From Oscillospiraceae bacterium (GTDB lineage: Bacteria > Bacillota > Clostridia > Oscillospirales > Ruminococcaceae): a stretch of 64,000 bases of DNA. The stretch spans positions 1-64,000 of the forward strand of contig JAAWRH010000001.1 of NCBI GenBank assembly GCA_022800935.1, given 5' to 3'. A program made the translations under genes and the position numbers. The notes beneath the pieces are model-generated. The model saw only the letters and a program-made list of their open reading frames with translations, did no database searches and had not been told where the DNA came from. Positions 7,831-15,714 of the stretch are shown one piece after another (within the stretch, counting starts at the first letter, position 1; each line of letters starts with the position of its first letter).

Positions 7831-8667
7831 TTAACGCTCGATAATTTGTTTGATATGAGAGAGTGGCATTTTGGTCAGCCGTGCTATCTCTTCAATCGAC
7901 ATAGAATGAAGCATGGATTCTATCAAAATCTTCTGGCCTGTTTCTATCCCTTTTTCTATCCCCCGTTCCTCTGCCTCAATCACATACTGATTCTGATCCC
8001 TCACCGCCTTCATCCTGGCCTCATACTCCTGGCGCATCATGTCATCCTGGCTTATCACCTGAAGCCTCTGATATGCGCTGCTGATTCCCGTATTCATTTC
8101 TGCCAACATCTCAAAGTCCTCCTTCTTCTCTGCGGCAAAGAACTTTGCCCATAATAGTATATCACTGCTGTTTTCCTGAATTGCCTCCGGAAGCTTGGGG
8201 AGCTCTATGACGTGGAACTCCACCTTGTCCGTGTAGATAAAATGCCGGGTATCCTCCGCTATGTGGAACCGGGAATAAAAGGACTCCTCCTCTTTAAACA
8301 GCTCAAAATCCAAAATACTGATACTGACGCATTTCTTTAAAACGCTGTAGGGTTCCCCCTCCTTTATCTGGTCCACAAACTTTTTGGCAAGGTAAAAGGT
8401 GGATCTCTCCGGCCAGATGCGCAGCTCCGACAGCTGTATTTCAATGTCGATTTCCGTGTTGTCGTTCATGAGGACGTTTACATCCAGTATCCCCTGCTTG
8501 TCGTCGGTGTGGACCTTTCTCAAATCGGTGTTCTGTATCTTGACCGACTGAATCTCCTCGGCTTTTAACCCCAGCACCGCCGACAGAAACCCCCTCAAAG
8601 CTGTTTCATCGTTCATGATTTCCTTAAAGGCAAAATCTATCTTGGGCTTCATCAGAAATGGTTCCAC
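7831..8667 (-). CDS. Rpn family recombination-promoting nuclease / PD-(D/E)XK transposase-like
   Basis: 278 residues starting at GTG with AGGAGG six bases upstream. The opening KPKIDFAFKEIMNDE and the catalytic stretch ILDVNVLMNDNTEIDIEIQL (D...ExQ) match PDDEXK_2 proteins of the Rpn family, which cut DNA and stimulate RecA-independent recombination in E. coli. The C-terminus has the Gly-Glu-Lys spacer (GIEKGIETGQK) and a small helix-turn-helix-like tail (SIEEIARLTKMPLSHIKQII). Family members are often multicopy; related tails lie at 1-162 and 46578-46811. Confidence 0.85.
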   Translation of the reverse strand: MEPFLMKPKIDFAFKEIMNDETALRGFLSAVLGLKAEEIQSVKIQNTDLRKVHTDDKQGILDVNVLMNDNTEIDIEIQLSELRIWPERSTFYLAKKFVDQIKEGEPYSVLKKCVSISILDFELFKEEESFYSRFHIAEDTRHFIYTDKVEFHVIELPKLPEAIQENSSDILLWAKFFAAEKKEDFEMLAEMNTGISSAYQRLQVISQDDMMRQEYEARMKAVRDQNQYVIEAEERGIEKGIETGQKILIESMLHSMSIEEIARLTKMPLSHIKQIIER

Positions 8668-8726
8668 GCTGCGTCCTCCTTAATACTGTTCTACAGCTTT
8701 ATTTTATCATATGCAGGAAATTTTGT

Positions 8727-10034
8727 CTATCTGCCTTCGAGGGCTTGCTCCCGCCTTTTGGCCGCCGCGGTGTCCAGCATCAGCTTTATCCTGTTCTGCT
8801 GGTTCACCTCGCTGGCGCCGGGGTCGTAGTCCACCGCCACAATGTTGGCGTCGGGGTTCTTCTCCCGGATGGCGCGGATCATCCCCTTGCCCACAATGTG
8901 GTTGGGCAGGCATCCAAAGGGCTGGGTGCAGACGATGTTTTCTACACCCTCATGGATGAGCTCCACCATCTCGGCGGTGAGCAGCCAGCCCTCCCCCATC
9001 TTAACTCCCCTGCTGATGTACCCGTCGGCCAGCCGGACCGTCTCGGAAAAGAGGGTGGGGGCCGCGAAGCTGCCCTCCTTCCGGATGGCGCGGACAACCT
9101 CCTTCTGTTTGCCCACCAGATAGCGGAACAGTATCTCCGACCCAGCGGCCTTCCCTATAGACCCGCCGTAAAGCTGCCGGTCCTCAATCCCGTTGTACAC
9201 GCAGTAGAGCAGGAAGGCCATCAGCCCCGGCACCACCGGCTCCGCCCCCTCGGCGATGAGGAACTTCTCCAGGTTGTTGTTGCCCAGTGGGGAATACTTC
9301 ACATAAATCTCCCCCACCACGCCGACGCGGATTTTCTTCTCCTTGGACCGCTTTATCATGGCGTAATCCCGGACAATGGCGGGATACAGCGCCCTCAGCC
9401 TTCCGGCGCACCGATAGGGCCGTCCATCCAGCACCTTCTTGATTTCGCCAATCCACTTGTCCGTCACCCGCTGGGTGTCCCCTTTGCGCATTTCATAAGG
9501 CAGGCACTGGTTGTGCAGGCACATGAGCATATCCCCTAAAACCACACAGTGGGCGATATCATAGAGCATTGGCACCGTCACACAGAAGCCGGTCCCGCCC
9601 CGCAGGGCGGAGAGGTTTATGCCCACCACCGGGATATACCCGTACCCGCTCTTGACCAGGGCCTTTCGCAGAAGGTAGATGTAGTTGGAGGCCCGGCATC
9701 CCCCGCCGGTCTGGGTGATGAGAAAGGCGATTTTATGGGGATCGTATTTTCCGCTGTGGAGGGCATCCATCATCTGCCCGATGACCAGCAGGGCGGGATA
9801 ACAGGTGTCGTTGTGGACGTTTTTCAGACCCTCCTCGGCAATCCGTGAACCCTCGGTGCGCAGCAGTTCGGTCTTGTAGCCCTCGTTTTGCAGCACCTTT
9901 TCGATCAGCTCAAAGTGGATGGGCAGCATCATGGGGATTAAAACGGTGTGGGTCCGCTTCATCTCCGGGGTAAACTCCGCCACCGGAACGCGGGGGGTAC
10001 CGGGGGCGGCAAATGGCTTCTTCATACGGGACAT
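8727..10034 (-). CDS. 2-hydroxyacyl-CoA dehydratase-like protein (C-terminal partner)
   Basis: 435 residues. It carries cysteine motifs HNDTCYPALLVIGQ, TQTGGGCRASNY and CTQPFGCLPNHI, typical of the HgdB-like/DUF2229-type half of large acyl-CoA dehydratase activase proteins; these cysteines are expected to hold an Fe-S cluster. It overlaps the upstream activase gene by 13 bp (an internal ATG also overlaps its stop as ATGA), with GAGG inside the upstream gene, so translation is coupled. In many Clostridia both parts are one polypeptide of about 1,400 residues; here they are two. The substrate is unknown. Confidence 0.8.
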   Translation of the reverse strand: MSRMKKPFAAPGTPRVPVAEFTPEMKRTHTVLIPMMLPIHFELIEKVLQNEGYKTELLRTEGSRIAEEGLKNVHNDTCYPALLVIGQMMDALHSGKYDPHKIAFLITQTGGGCRASNYIYLLRKALVKSGYGYIPVVGINLSALRGGTGFCVTVPMLYDIAHCVVLGDMLMCLHNQCLPYEMRKGDTQRVTDKWIGEIKKVLDGRPYRCAGRLRALYPAIVRDYAMIKRSKEKKIRVGVVGEIYVKYSPLGNNNLEKFLIAEGAEPVVPGLMAFLLYCVYNGIEDRQLYGGSIGKAAGSEILFRYLVGKQKEVVRAIRKEGSFAAPTLFSETVRLADGYISRGVKMGEGWLLTAEMVELIHEGVENIVCTQPFGCLPNHIVGKGMIRAIREKNPDANIVAVDYDPGASEVNQQNRIKLMLDTAAAKRREQALEGR

Positions 10035-13000
10035 GGGATTTCCTCCTTTAAAACGCCGGGGATATGTGGGGTATGTATTTTATCCTGGGGCCGGTTGGCC
10101 TGCATGGCCCGCTCCTCCGCGGCCCCCAAAAGACTGCGGATGCGGATGCGCACCGCCCCCAGGTTGTTGATTTCATCAATCTTCAGCTGGGTGTACAGCC
10201 GGCCCTTTTCCTCCAGGATAGCCATGACCTCGTCGGTGGTGATGGCGTCAATGCCGCAGCCGAAGGAGACCAGCTGAACCAGCTCCATGTCCGGCTGTTC
10301 CGCCACAAAGGCCGCCGCGTTGTACAGGCGGGTGTGGTAGGTCCACTGGTTGAGGACGTCCACCCTCTGGGGTGCGATGAGGTGAGCCACGCTGTCCTCG
10401 GAGAGCACCGCCAGCCCCAGCTGGGCAATGAGCTTGTCGATGCCGTGGTTGATCTCCGGGTCCACATGATAGGGCCGCCCGGAGAGGACGATCATCTTTG
10501 CGCCCTTTTCCCGGCAGAGGGCAATGGCCTTCTCCCCCTCCCGGCGGATTTCCTCCCCCCAGGCATAGTAGGCGGCATAGGCCGCGTCTGACGCTTTCCG
10601 GATGGCGGGCAGGCGGAACCGCGCCTGGGGAAACTGCTCCTGAAGGTATTTGCAGATTTTCTTTTCAAAATCCTTTTTCCGGTGGATTCCCACAAAGGGG
10701 AACAGGAACTGAATCTCCCTCAGCTCGGTCATATTGGCGTGGAGCAGTTCGGGGTAATAGGCGACCACCGGGCAGTTGTAGTGGTTATCCCCCTTCCCCT
10801 CGTCAAAATTATAGGACATACAGGGATAAAATATCCTCTTTACCCCCTTTTCCAGCAGGTCCACGATGTGCCCGTGAATCAGCTTGGCGGGGTAACAGGC
10901 GGTGTCGGAGGGGATGGAGGTCCGTCCCTTGGAGTACAGCTCCAGAGAGGAGATATCCGACGTCACCACGTCAAAACCCAGCTCGGTGAGAAACGCGTGC
11001 CAGAAGGGCAGGTTTTCATACATGTTCAGCCCCAGGGGAATTCCTATTTTCCCCATGGGGGCGTTGGGACTGCGTTTTGCAGCCAGCTTCTTGATCCGCT
11101 CCAGCTTAAACTCGTACAGGTTGGGGAGCTTCTGCTGCCTGCCCCTGCCCAGGGGCCGCTCGCAGCGGTTTCCGGAAATGTACCGGCTCCCGTCGGAAAA
11201 CAGGTTGACGGTCAGGTTGCAGTGGTTGGCGCAGAGCCCGCAGACAGAGGGCTTTGCCTGGTGGGAAAAGCTTTCCAGCTCCTCCAGGGAGAGGAGGGAG
11301 GAGCGCTCCTTGTTCAGGTCCCAGCCATAGAGGGCCGCGCCATATGCGCCCATCAGCCCGGCGATGGAGGGCCGGACGACCTCCCGTCCCAGCTCCTGTT
11401 CAAAGCTGCGCAGAACCGCGTCGTTGTAGAAGGTCCCCCCCTGGACGACGATGTTCTCCCCCAGCTCGCTGGCGGAGTGGGCGCGGATTACCTTGTAGAT
11501 GGCGTTCTTCACCACGCTGATGGAAAGCCCGGCGGAGATATCGTCCACCCCCGCGCCATCCTTCTGGGCCTGCTTCACCGAGGAATTCATAAACACGGTG
11601 CAGCGTGATCCCAGGTCAGAGGGCCGCTTGGCAAACAGCCCCTCCTTGGCGAAGTTCTCGGCGGTGTAGCCCATGGAGCGGGCAAATGTCTCGATAAAGG
11701 ACCCGCAGCCAGAGGAACAGGCCTCGTTGAGCATAATGGAATCGATGGAGCGGTTGCGCACCTTAAAGCACTTGATATCCTGCCCGCCGATGTCCAGAAT
11801 AAAATCCACCTTAGGGTTGAAAAAGCGGGCGGCGCGGTAATGGGCCATGGTTTCCACAATGCCCATGTCGGCGTTAAAGGCGGCCCTCATCAGGTCCTCG
11901 CCGTAGCCGGTGGTGACGCAGGCCCGGATTCTGACAGCCTCCTCCCCGTCCCTTTGGCAGAGCCGCCGGACCTCCGCCAGCTGCTCCCGCACAATATCCA
12001 CCGGATTCCCCCGGTTGGAGCTGTAATACTCAAACAAAATCTGCCCATCCTCCCCGATGAGGACCAGCTTAGTGGTAGTGCTCCCGCAGTCGATGCCCAG
12101 ATATGCTCCGCCGGTGTATGTATCAATGGGCTGTTTGGGGACAGAGGCCCTGGCATGGCGCTCCTGAAATTTCCTGTAATCCTCCTCACCGGCAAACAGG
12201 GGGGGAAGGAACCTCCCGCTGACCTCTCCCGCGCTGTTTTCAATCTTTTCCAGCAACGTTTGAAAGTCCGTCGCCTCCCCGGCGTTTTCGGCGCAGACCG
12301 CAGCCCCCATAGCCACCGAAAACAATCCAAGCTCCGGGAACAGGGCGTGGTCGTCGTCCAGGCCCAGGGTCTGCTGGAACCGCTGCTGCAAGCCCTTGAA
12401 GAAGTGGAGGGGTCCGCCCAAAAAGGCGACCTTGCCCTCAATCCGCCTGCCCTGGGCCAGCCCGGTGATAGTCTGGTTGACCACCGCCTGGAAGATGCTC
12501 ATGGCGATATCGGACTTGTTGGCCCCCTGGTTGAGGAGGGGCTGGATGTCCGACTTGGCGAACACCCCGCACCGGGAGGCAATGGGGTACATCTTCTTGT
12601 ATTTCAGGCTCAGCTCATCCAGCCCCTGGGGGGTGACGGCCAGCAGGGTTGCCATCTGGTCGATAAACGCGCCAGTGCCCCCGGCGCAGGTGCCGTTCAT
12701 CCGCTCCTCCAGGCCGCCGGTGATAAAGATAATTTTGGCGTCCTCTCCCCCCAGTTCTACCACCGCGTCGGTGCCGGGGTACCAGTGCTTTACCGTTTCG
12801 CTGGTGGCAAAGACCTCCTGGACAAAGGGCAGATTCGCGGCCTTGGCCACGCCCATACCCGCCGACCCGGAAATGGCGGTTCGAACGGGGGCGTCCCCGA
12901 CAATTTCCCGCGCCTGCCGCAGCACCTCGGCGGTTTTGGTGCGGACCTGGGAGAGGTGCCGTTCATAGTGTTTGAAAAGGATGGGGTTCTCCGGGCCGGG

Positions 13001-13060
13001 GCCCAGGACCACCACCTTTACGGTTGTCGAACCGATATCAATTCCAATGCGATATTCCAT
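10022..13060 (-). CDS. BadF/BadG/HgdC-type acyl-CoA dehydratase activase, two ATPase domains plus DUF2229
   Basis: 1012 residues from MEYRIGID (GGAGG six bases upstream; a longer frame lacks a ribosome-binding site). Two ASKHA ATPase domains are visible: GIDIGSTTVKVVVL at the start and GIDCGSTTTKLVLIG near 320. Each has the bridging cluster cysteines (NGTCAGGTGAF and ACSSGCGSF, with CGVFAKSD and CTVFMNSS). A ferredoxin-like CGLCANHC and a DUF2229-type domain (IPSDTACYPAKLIHGH, FGCGIDAITTDE) follow. Such activases use ATP to inject one electron into a 2-hydroxyacyl-CoA dehydratase. Here it is fused to dehydratase-like parts and coupled to the next gene; the physiological role of this class is unsettled. 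Confidence 0.85.
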   Translation of the reverse strand: MEYRIGIDIGSTTVKVVVLGPGPENPILFKHYERHLSQVRTKTAEVLRQAREIVGDAPVRTAISGSAGMGVAKAANLPFVQEVFATSETVKHWYPGTDAVVELGGEDAKIIFITGGLEERMNGTCAGGTGAFIDQMATLLAVTPQGLDELSLKYKKMYPIASRCGVFAKSDIQPLLNQGANKSDIAMSIFQAVVNQTITGLAQGRRIEGKVAFLGGPLHFFKGLQQRFQQTLGLDDDHALFPELGLFSVAMGAAVCAENAGEATDFQTLLEKIENSAGEVSGRFLPPLFAGEEDYRKFQERHARASVPKQPIDTYTGGAYLGIDCGSTTTKLVLIGEDGQILFEYYSSNRGNPVDIVREQLAEVRRLCQRDGEEAVRIRACVTTGYGEDLMRAAFNADMGIVETMAHYRAARFFNPKVDFILDIGGQDIKCFKVRNRSIDSIMLNEACSSGCGSFIETFARSMGYTAENFAKEGLFAKRPSDLGSRCTVFMNSSVKQAQKDGAGVDDISAGLSISVVKNAIYKVIRAHSASELGENIVVQGGTFYNDAVLRSFEQELGREVVRPSIAGLMGAYGAALYGWDLNKERSSLLSLEELESFSHQAKPSVCGLCANHCNLTVNLFSDGSRYISGNRCERPLGRGRQQKLPNLYEFKLERIKKLAAKRSPNAPMGKIGIPLGLNMYENLPFWHAFLTELGFDVVTSDISSLELYSKGRTSIPSDTACYPAKLIHGHIVDLLEKGVKRIFYPCMSYNFDEGKGDNHYNCPVVAYYPELLHANMTELREIQFLFPFVGIHRKKDFEKKICKYLQEQFPQARFRLPAIRKASDAAYAAYYAWGEEIRREGEKAIALCREKGAKMIVLSGRPYHVDPEINHGIDKLIAQLGLAVLSEDSVAHLIAPQRVDVLNQWTYHTRLYNAAAFVAEQPDMELVQLVSFGCGIDAITTDEVMAILEEKGRLYTQLKIDEINNLGAVRIRIRSLLGAAEERAMQANRPQDKIHTPHIPGVLKEEIPCPV

Positions 13061-13104
13061 GTGAAACCTCCAGCTATCAGCGATTAGCCATCCGCTATAT
13101 GACA

Positions 13105-13128
13105 ATATATGGATGGGTATCCATATAT
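13105..13128. promoter_or_regulatory. Palindrome in the leader of the activase gene
   Basis: ATATATGGAT GGGT ATCCATATAT: perfect 10-bp arms. It lies downstream of the extended -10 element, so it may act as an operator or as a hairpin in the mRNA leader. Confidence 0.5.
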
Positions 13129-13165
13129 ATAAATAGGTAGATGCAATGAAATTAGAACCTGTACT

Positions 13166-13174
13166 ATTATAGCA
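13166..13174 (-). promoter_or_regulatory. Extended -10 promoter for the activase operon
   Basis: TGCTATAAT on the minus strand, a TGn-extended -10 about 100 bp upstream of the start. No good -35 is present, which fits an extended -10 promoter. Confidence 0.55.
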
Positions 13175-13255
13175 TTTGTTTGGGCGCGGGTCTATCCATA
13201 TTTTTTACATAAATGTGTATTTTTCGCGACGGGAAAAGAAAAAATAGGTAAAAAA

Positions 13256-13287
13256 GAGGAGCCGGGAATTCACCTTCCCAGCTCCTC
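13256..13287 (-). terminator. Terminator of the blaI-blaR1-like operon
   Basis: GAGGAGCTGGGA against TCCCGGCTCCTC followed on the minus strand by TTTTTT. Confidence 0.85.
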
Positions 13288-13301
13288 GGCGCGATGTAAT
13301 A

Positions 13302-15221
13302 CTACCATTCATACCCTTTTCCGTACTCGGAAAGGTCCGCCGGAGCGCCATCCTTCGATTGAATCCCCAGCTCGCACATATAATGCTTTACCGCCCCTGT
13401 AGCACCGACGGTGCCAATCAGGGAACCCTGAGGCAAAACATCCCCTATTTCAACAAAAATATCCTCCAAATGTGAGTACTGGAAGCGAAAGCCGTCATTC
13501 TCCGTGACAACATATTTTCCGTAATAAGGTTTTTGCTCGACCTTCACAACGATTTCGTCTGCAACAGAGTGCACCTCTGTTCCGGGATTGGCGTAAAACA
13601 TCAGGTACTGTTTCACGGCGTCGGTATCAGTCTCATACATGGTGGGAAACGCCACCATGTATGCCTCGCAGGGAAAAACCTCCAACTGAAAGCTGACCGC
13701 CTGAAGCTCCGGCGGTTCCGCCTCATCCTCCTCATACGCTTCCTGGATTTCGGCGCCTTCTCCCTCATAGCTTTCCGTGTAACCGGAGAGGTCTACCGGG
13801 CTGCCGTCCTTCCGCTCTACCCGCAGTTCGCACTGGTGGCATGTGGCTGCCCCGGTTGTGCCGGCAAAGCCGATTAAATCACCCTGTTTTAGCACGTCCC
13901 CCTGGCTGACCCTAATCCCGTTGAGATGGCAGTAGCGCATTTGATAGCCGTCGTTTTCTGTAATCACATATTTCCCATAAAAGGGAATCTGTCCGGTTTC
14001 TATTACGGTCTCATCGGAAATCGCCTTGACCGCTGTCCCTGGATTGACCAAAAAAATCAATTCATTCCTGACAACCTCCTCTTCGTCCCTGTATCTGTAC
14101 CGGGCCGGAAACACCACTTCGTATGCCTCGCAGGGGAAGACCTCCAGTTGAAAAGCATCTGCTGCCTCGTCCTGATTGTCAACCGGCGCGCTTGCGGCAT
14201 CATCCGCCTTTTCCGCCATTCCGGAGGACACCTTCATCTCCGGCACCTCCGCCGCAGGCACCGCCATCGCCTCCACCTGGAGGTTCACCACCGAACACCC
14301 GGTCAGCAATACAGCTGCCAAACACATCCCCAGCTTCTTTTTCCATGTAAAGCCTGTCCTCTCTCTGGGGTTCATAATCCTCTCAATTCTGGAAACCATC
14401 TTCGATCTCTCCTCTGCAAATCCCAAAAATCCGTCTGAAAACATCTGACTTCTCACCTGCCCCGACGCCTCCAAAATGGACAGGCTGTATTCCCTGCGCG
14501 CCTCCAGGGAGGCGTCCTGCATCACCTTTTCGTCGCAGGCGTATTCCAGCGTTTCCGCCAGCCAGCGGGAAAACCGGAACACAAGGGGGTGGAACCAATA
14601 CAGGCTTTTCACCCACAAAAGAAGCCACTTCACCCATACATCCCCCTGTCTGATATGGGTTATCTCATGGGACAGCGCATAGCTACAATCCCTTTCTCTC
14701 CAGCCTTCGGGGAGCCATACCACCGGGTGCAGCAGCCCCTCTGTCACCGGCACTTCGGCGGAAAGAGAGTAGGCGATTCTGACCCTTTGATGTCTTCCCA
14801 AATCCTGTGTCACTTCCTTGGTCTTCCAGCGGCGCAGCTGACCGCAGGCGCGGAGATACCCCACAATGTGGAAGAGAAAAACCACAGCAGCCCCGGCCAG
14901 CCATACCGCCGTCGCAACTTCAAAAAGGGAAACCGGCGGGGACACCGGCCGAACCGGCGCAGCGGAAACCGGGATGGCGGTAGGCTCCAAGGCTTTTATC
15001 ATGTTTTCCCTGGGCGGGCTGACCTCCACCCGATAGCGGATACTCATGGAAACCCTCACCGGCAGCGCCAGCCACAGGGCGCAAAGGATCCCGCCCCACC
15101 GCTGAACCCCCGCAGGGACCGCCTTTTCCCCGTTTCTCCGTCCTTTCCACATTATCCCCAACCCCCAGAACAGGGAAAGCCAAAGGCTTTTATAGAGGAC
15201 AAGCAGCAAAACCCTTCTCAT
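13302..15221 (-). CDS. BlaR1/MecR1-like M56 membrane peptidase with two degenerate M23 domains
   Basis: 639 residues. The N-terminal part has membrane helices (about 1-20, 42-58, 100-122) and the M56 zinc motif SHEITH at 184-189, with the downstream glutamate in ETLEYACDE (224-231). A further hydrophobic stretch at 297-309 precedes the extracellular part. That part holds two copies (about 358-481 and 511-634) of an M23/LytM-like module: NPGT, YGKYVITENDG, Y-C/S-HL, GDVLKQG, G..GATGA. The usual HxxxD and HxH zinc ligands are missing (HQC and HYMC replace HxH), so these are probably ligand-binding, not hydrolytic. It overlaps blaI by 4 bp (ATGA). By analogy it senses wall damage and inactivates BlaI. 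Confidence 0.85.
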   Translation of the reverse strand: MRRVLLLVLYKSLWLSLFWGLGIMWKGRRNGEKAVPAGVQRWGGILCALWLALPVRVSMSIRYRVEVSPPRENMIKALEPTAIPVSAAPVRPVSPPVSLFEVATAVWLAGAAVVFLFHIVGYLRACGQLRRWKTKEVTQDLGRHQRVRIAYSLSAEVPVTEGLLHPVVWLPEGWRERDCSYALSHEITHIRQGDVWVKWLLLWVKSLYWFHPLVFRFSRWLAETLEYACDEKVMQDASLEARREYSLSILEASGQVRSQMFSDGFLGFAEERSKMVSRIERIMNPRERTGFTWKKKLGMCLAAVLLTGCSVVNLQVEAMAVPAAEVPEMKVSSGMAEKADDAASAPVDNQDEAADAFQLEVFPCEAYEVVFPARYRYRDEEEVVRNELIFLVNPGTAVKAISDETVIETGQIPFYGKYVITENDGYQMRYCHLNGIRVSQGDVLKQGDLIGFAGTTGAATCHQCELRVERKDGSPVDLSGYTESYEGEGAEIQEAYEEDEAEPPELQAVSFQLEVFPCEAYMVAFPTMYETDTDAVKQYLMFYANPGTEVHSVADEIVVKVEQKPYYGKYVVTENDGFRFQYSHLEDIFVEIGDVLPQGSLIGTVGATGAVKHYMCELGIQSKDGAPADLSEYGKGYEW

Positions 15222-15607
15222 TTCCCGGCCTCCCTGAACAGCAGCCGCCTGATCTCCTCCGCCTCCTCCGGGGACAGGGTGGTTTTCTCGGCCAGGGCCG
15301 CGAAAAGGCTCTTGGCCGATCCCCCATAAAACCGCTCCAGCAGTGTGTTGGTTTCCATCTCCTGATACTCCCTTATGGAGACCAGGGGTGTGTAGAAATT
15401 CAAACGGCCCAGCTTTTCACAGATCAGGTAATTCTTTTCGGTCAGGCGGATGAGCATATTTTGAACTGTCTGGGTTTTCCAGGCTGTGTACCCGGATTTC
15501 CGCAGCAGCTCCAGGATTTCTCCCGTGTGGATTTTTTCCGCGCCGCTTTTCCAGATGGCCAGCATCACGGTGAGTTCGCTGTCCGGGAGTCTTTTTTTAC
15601 CGGTCAT
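15218..15607 (-). CDS. blaI: BlaI/MecI-type transcriptional repressor
   Basis: 129 residues. It has the winged-helix body of the family (DSELTVMLAIWKSG, TWKTQTVQNMLIRLTEKNYL with the 'V.T.L.RL..KG' recognition pattern, then LNFYTPLV) and a helical dimerisation tail including the region cut by BlaR1-type proteases in homologues. AAAGGGG precedes the ATG. It is the first gene of the pair; a palindrome in its own promoter region is the obvious binding site. No beta-lactamase gene lies in the window, so the regulated genes may be only this operon or lie elsewhere. Confidence 0.9.
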   Translation of the reverse strand: MTGKKRLPDSELTVMLAIWKSGAEKIHTGEILELLRKSGYTAWKTQTVQNMLIRLTEKNYLICEKLGRLNFYTPLVSIREYQEMETNTLLERFYGGSAKSLFAALAEKTTLSPEEAEEIRRLLFREAGK

Positions 15608-15640
15608 GGCGATTCCCCTTTCAGATTAAAGTCTGCTTTA

Positions 15641-15673
15641 CAGATTTTATACTGTTTAACAGTAGTTTATCTG
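15641..15673. promoter_or_regulatory. Probable BlaI operator
   Basis: The core TACTGTTTAACAGTA (15650-15664) is a perfect palindrome around one central base, and outer arms CAGAT/ATCTG extend it to 33 bp. The sequence resembles the TACA/TGTA-type operators known for BlaI/MecI and sits directly upstream of blaI. Confidence 0.75.
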
Positions 15674-15714
15674 TTTATATCATACTCCATCCGTTGGAAT
15701 CTGTCAAGCTTTTT

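Noticed and set aside
11840-13087. 415-codon open frame opposite the activase gene
   Set aside because: No start site and biased composition; the activase is certain.
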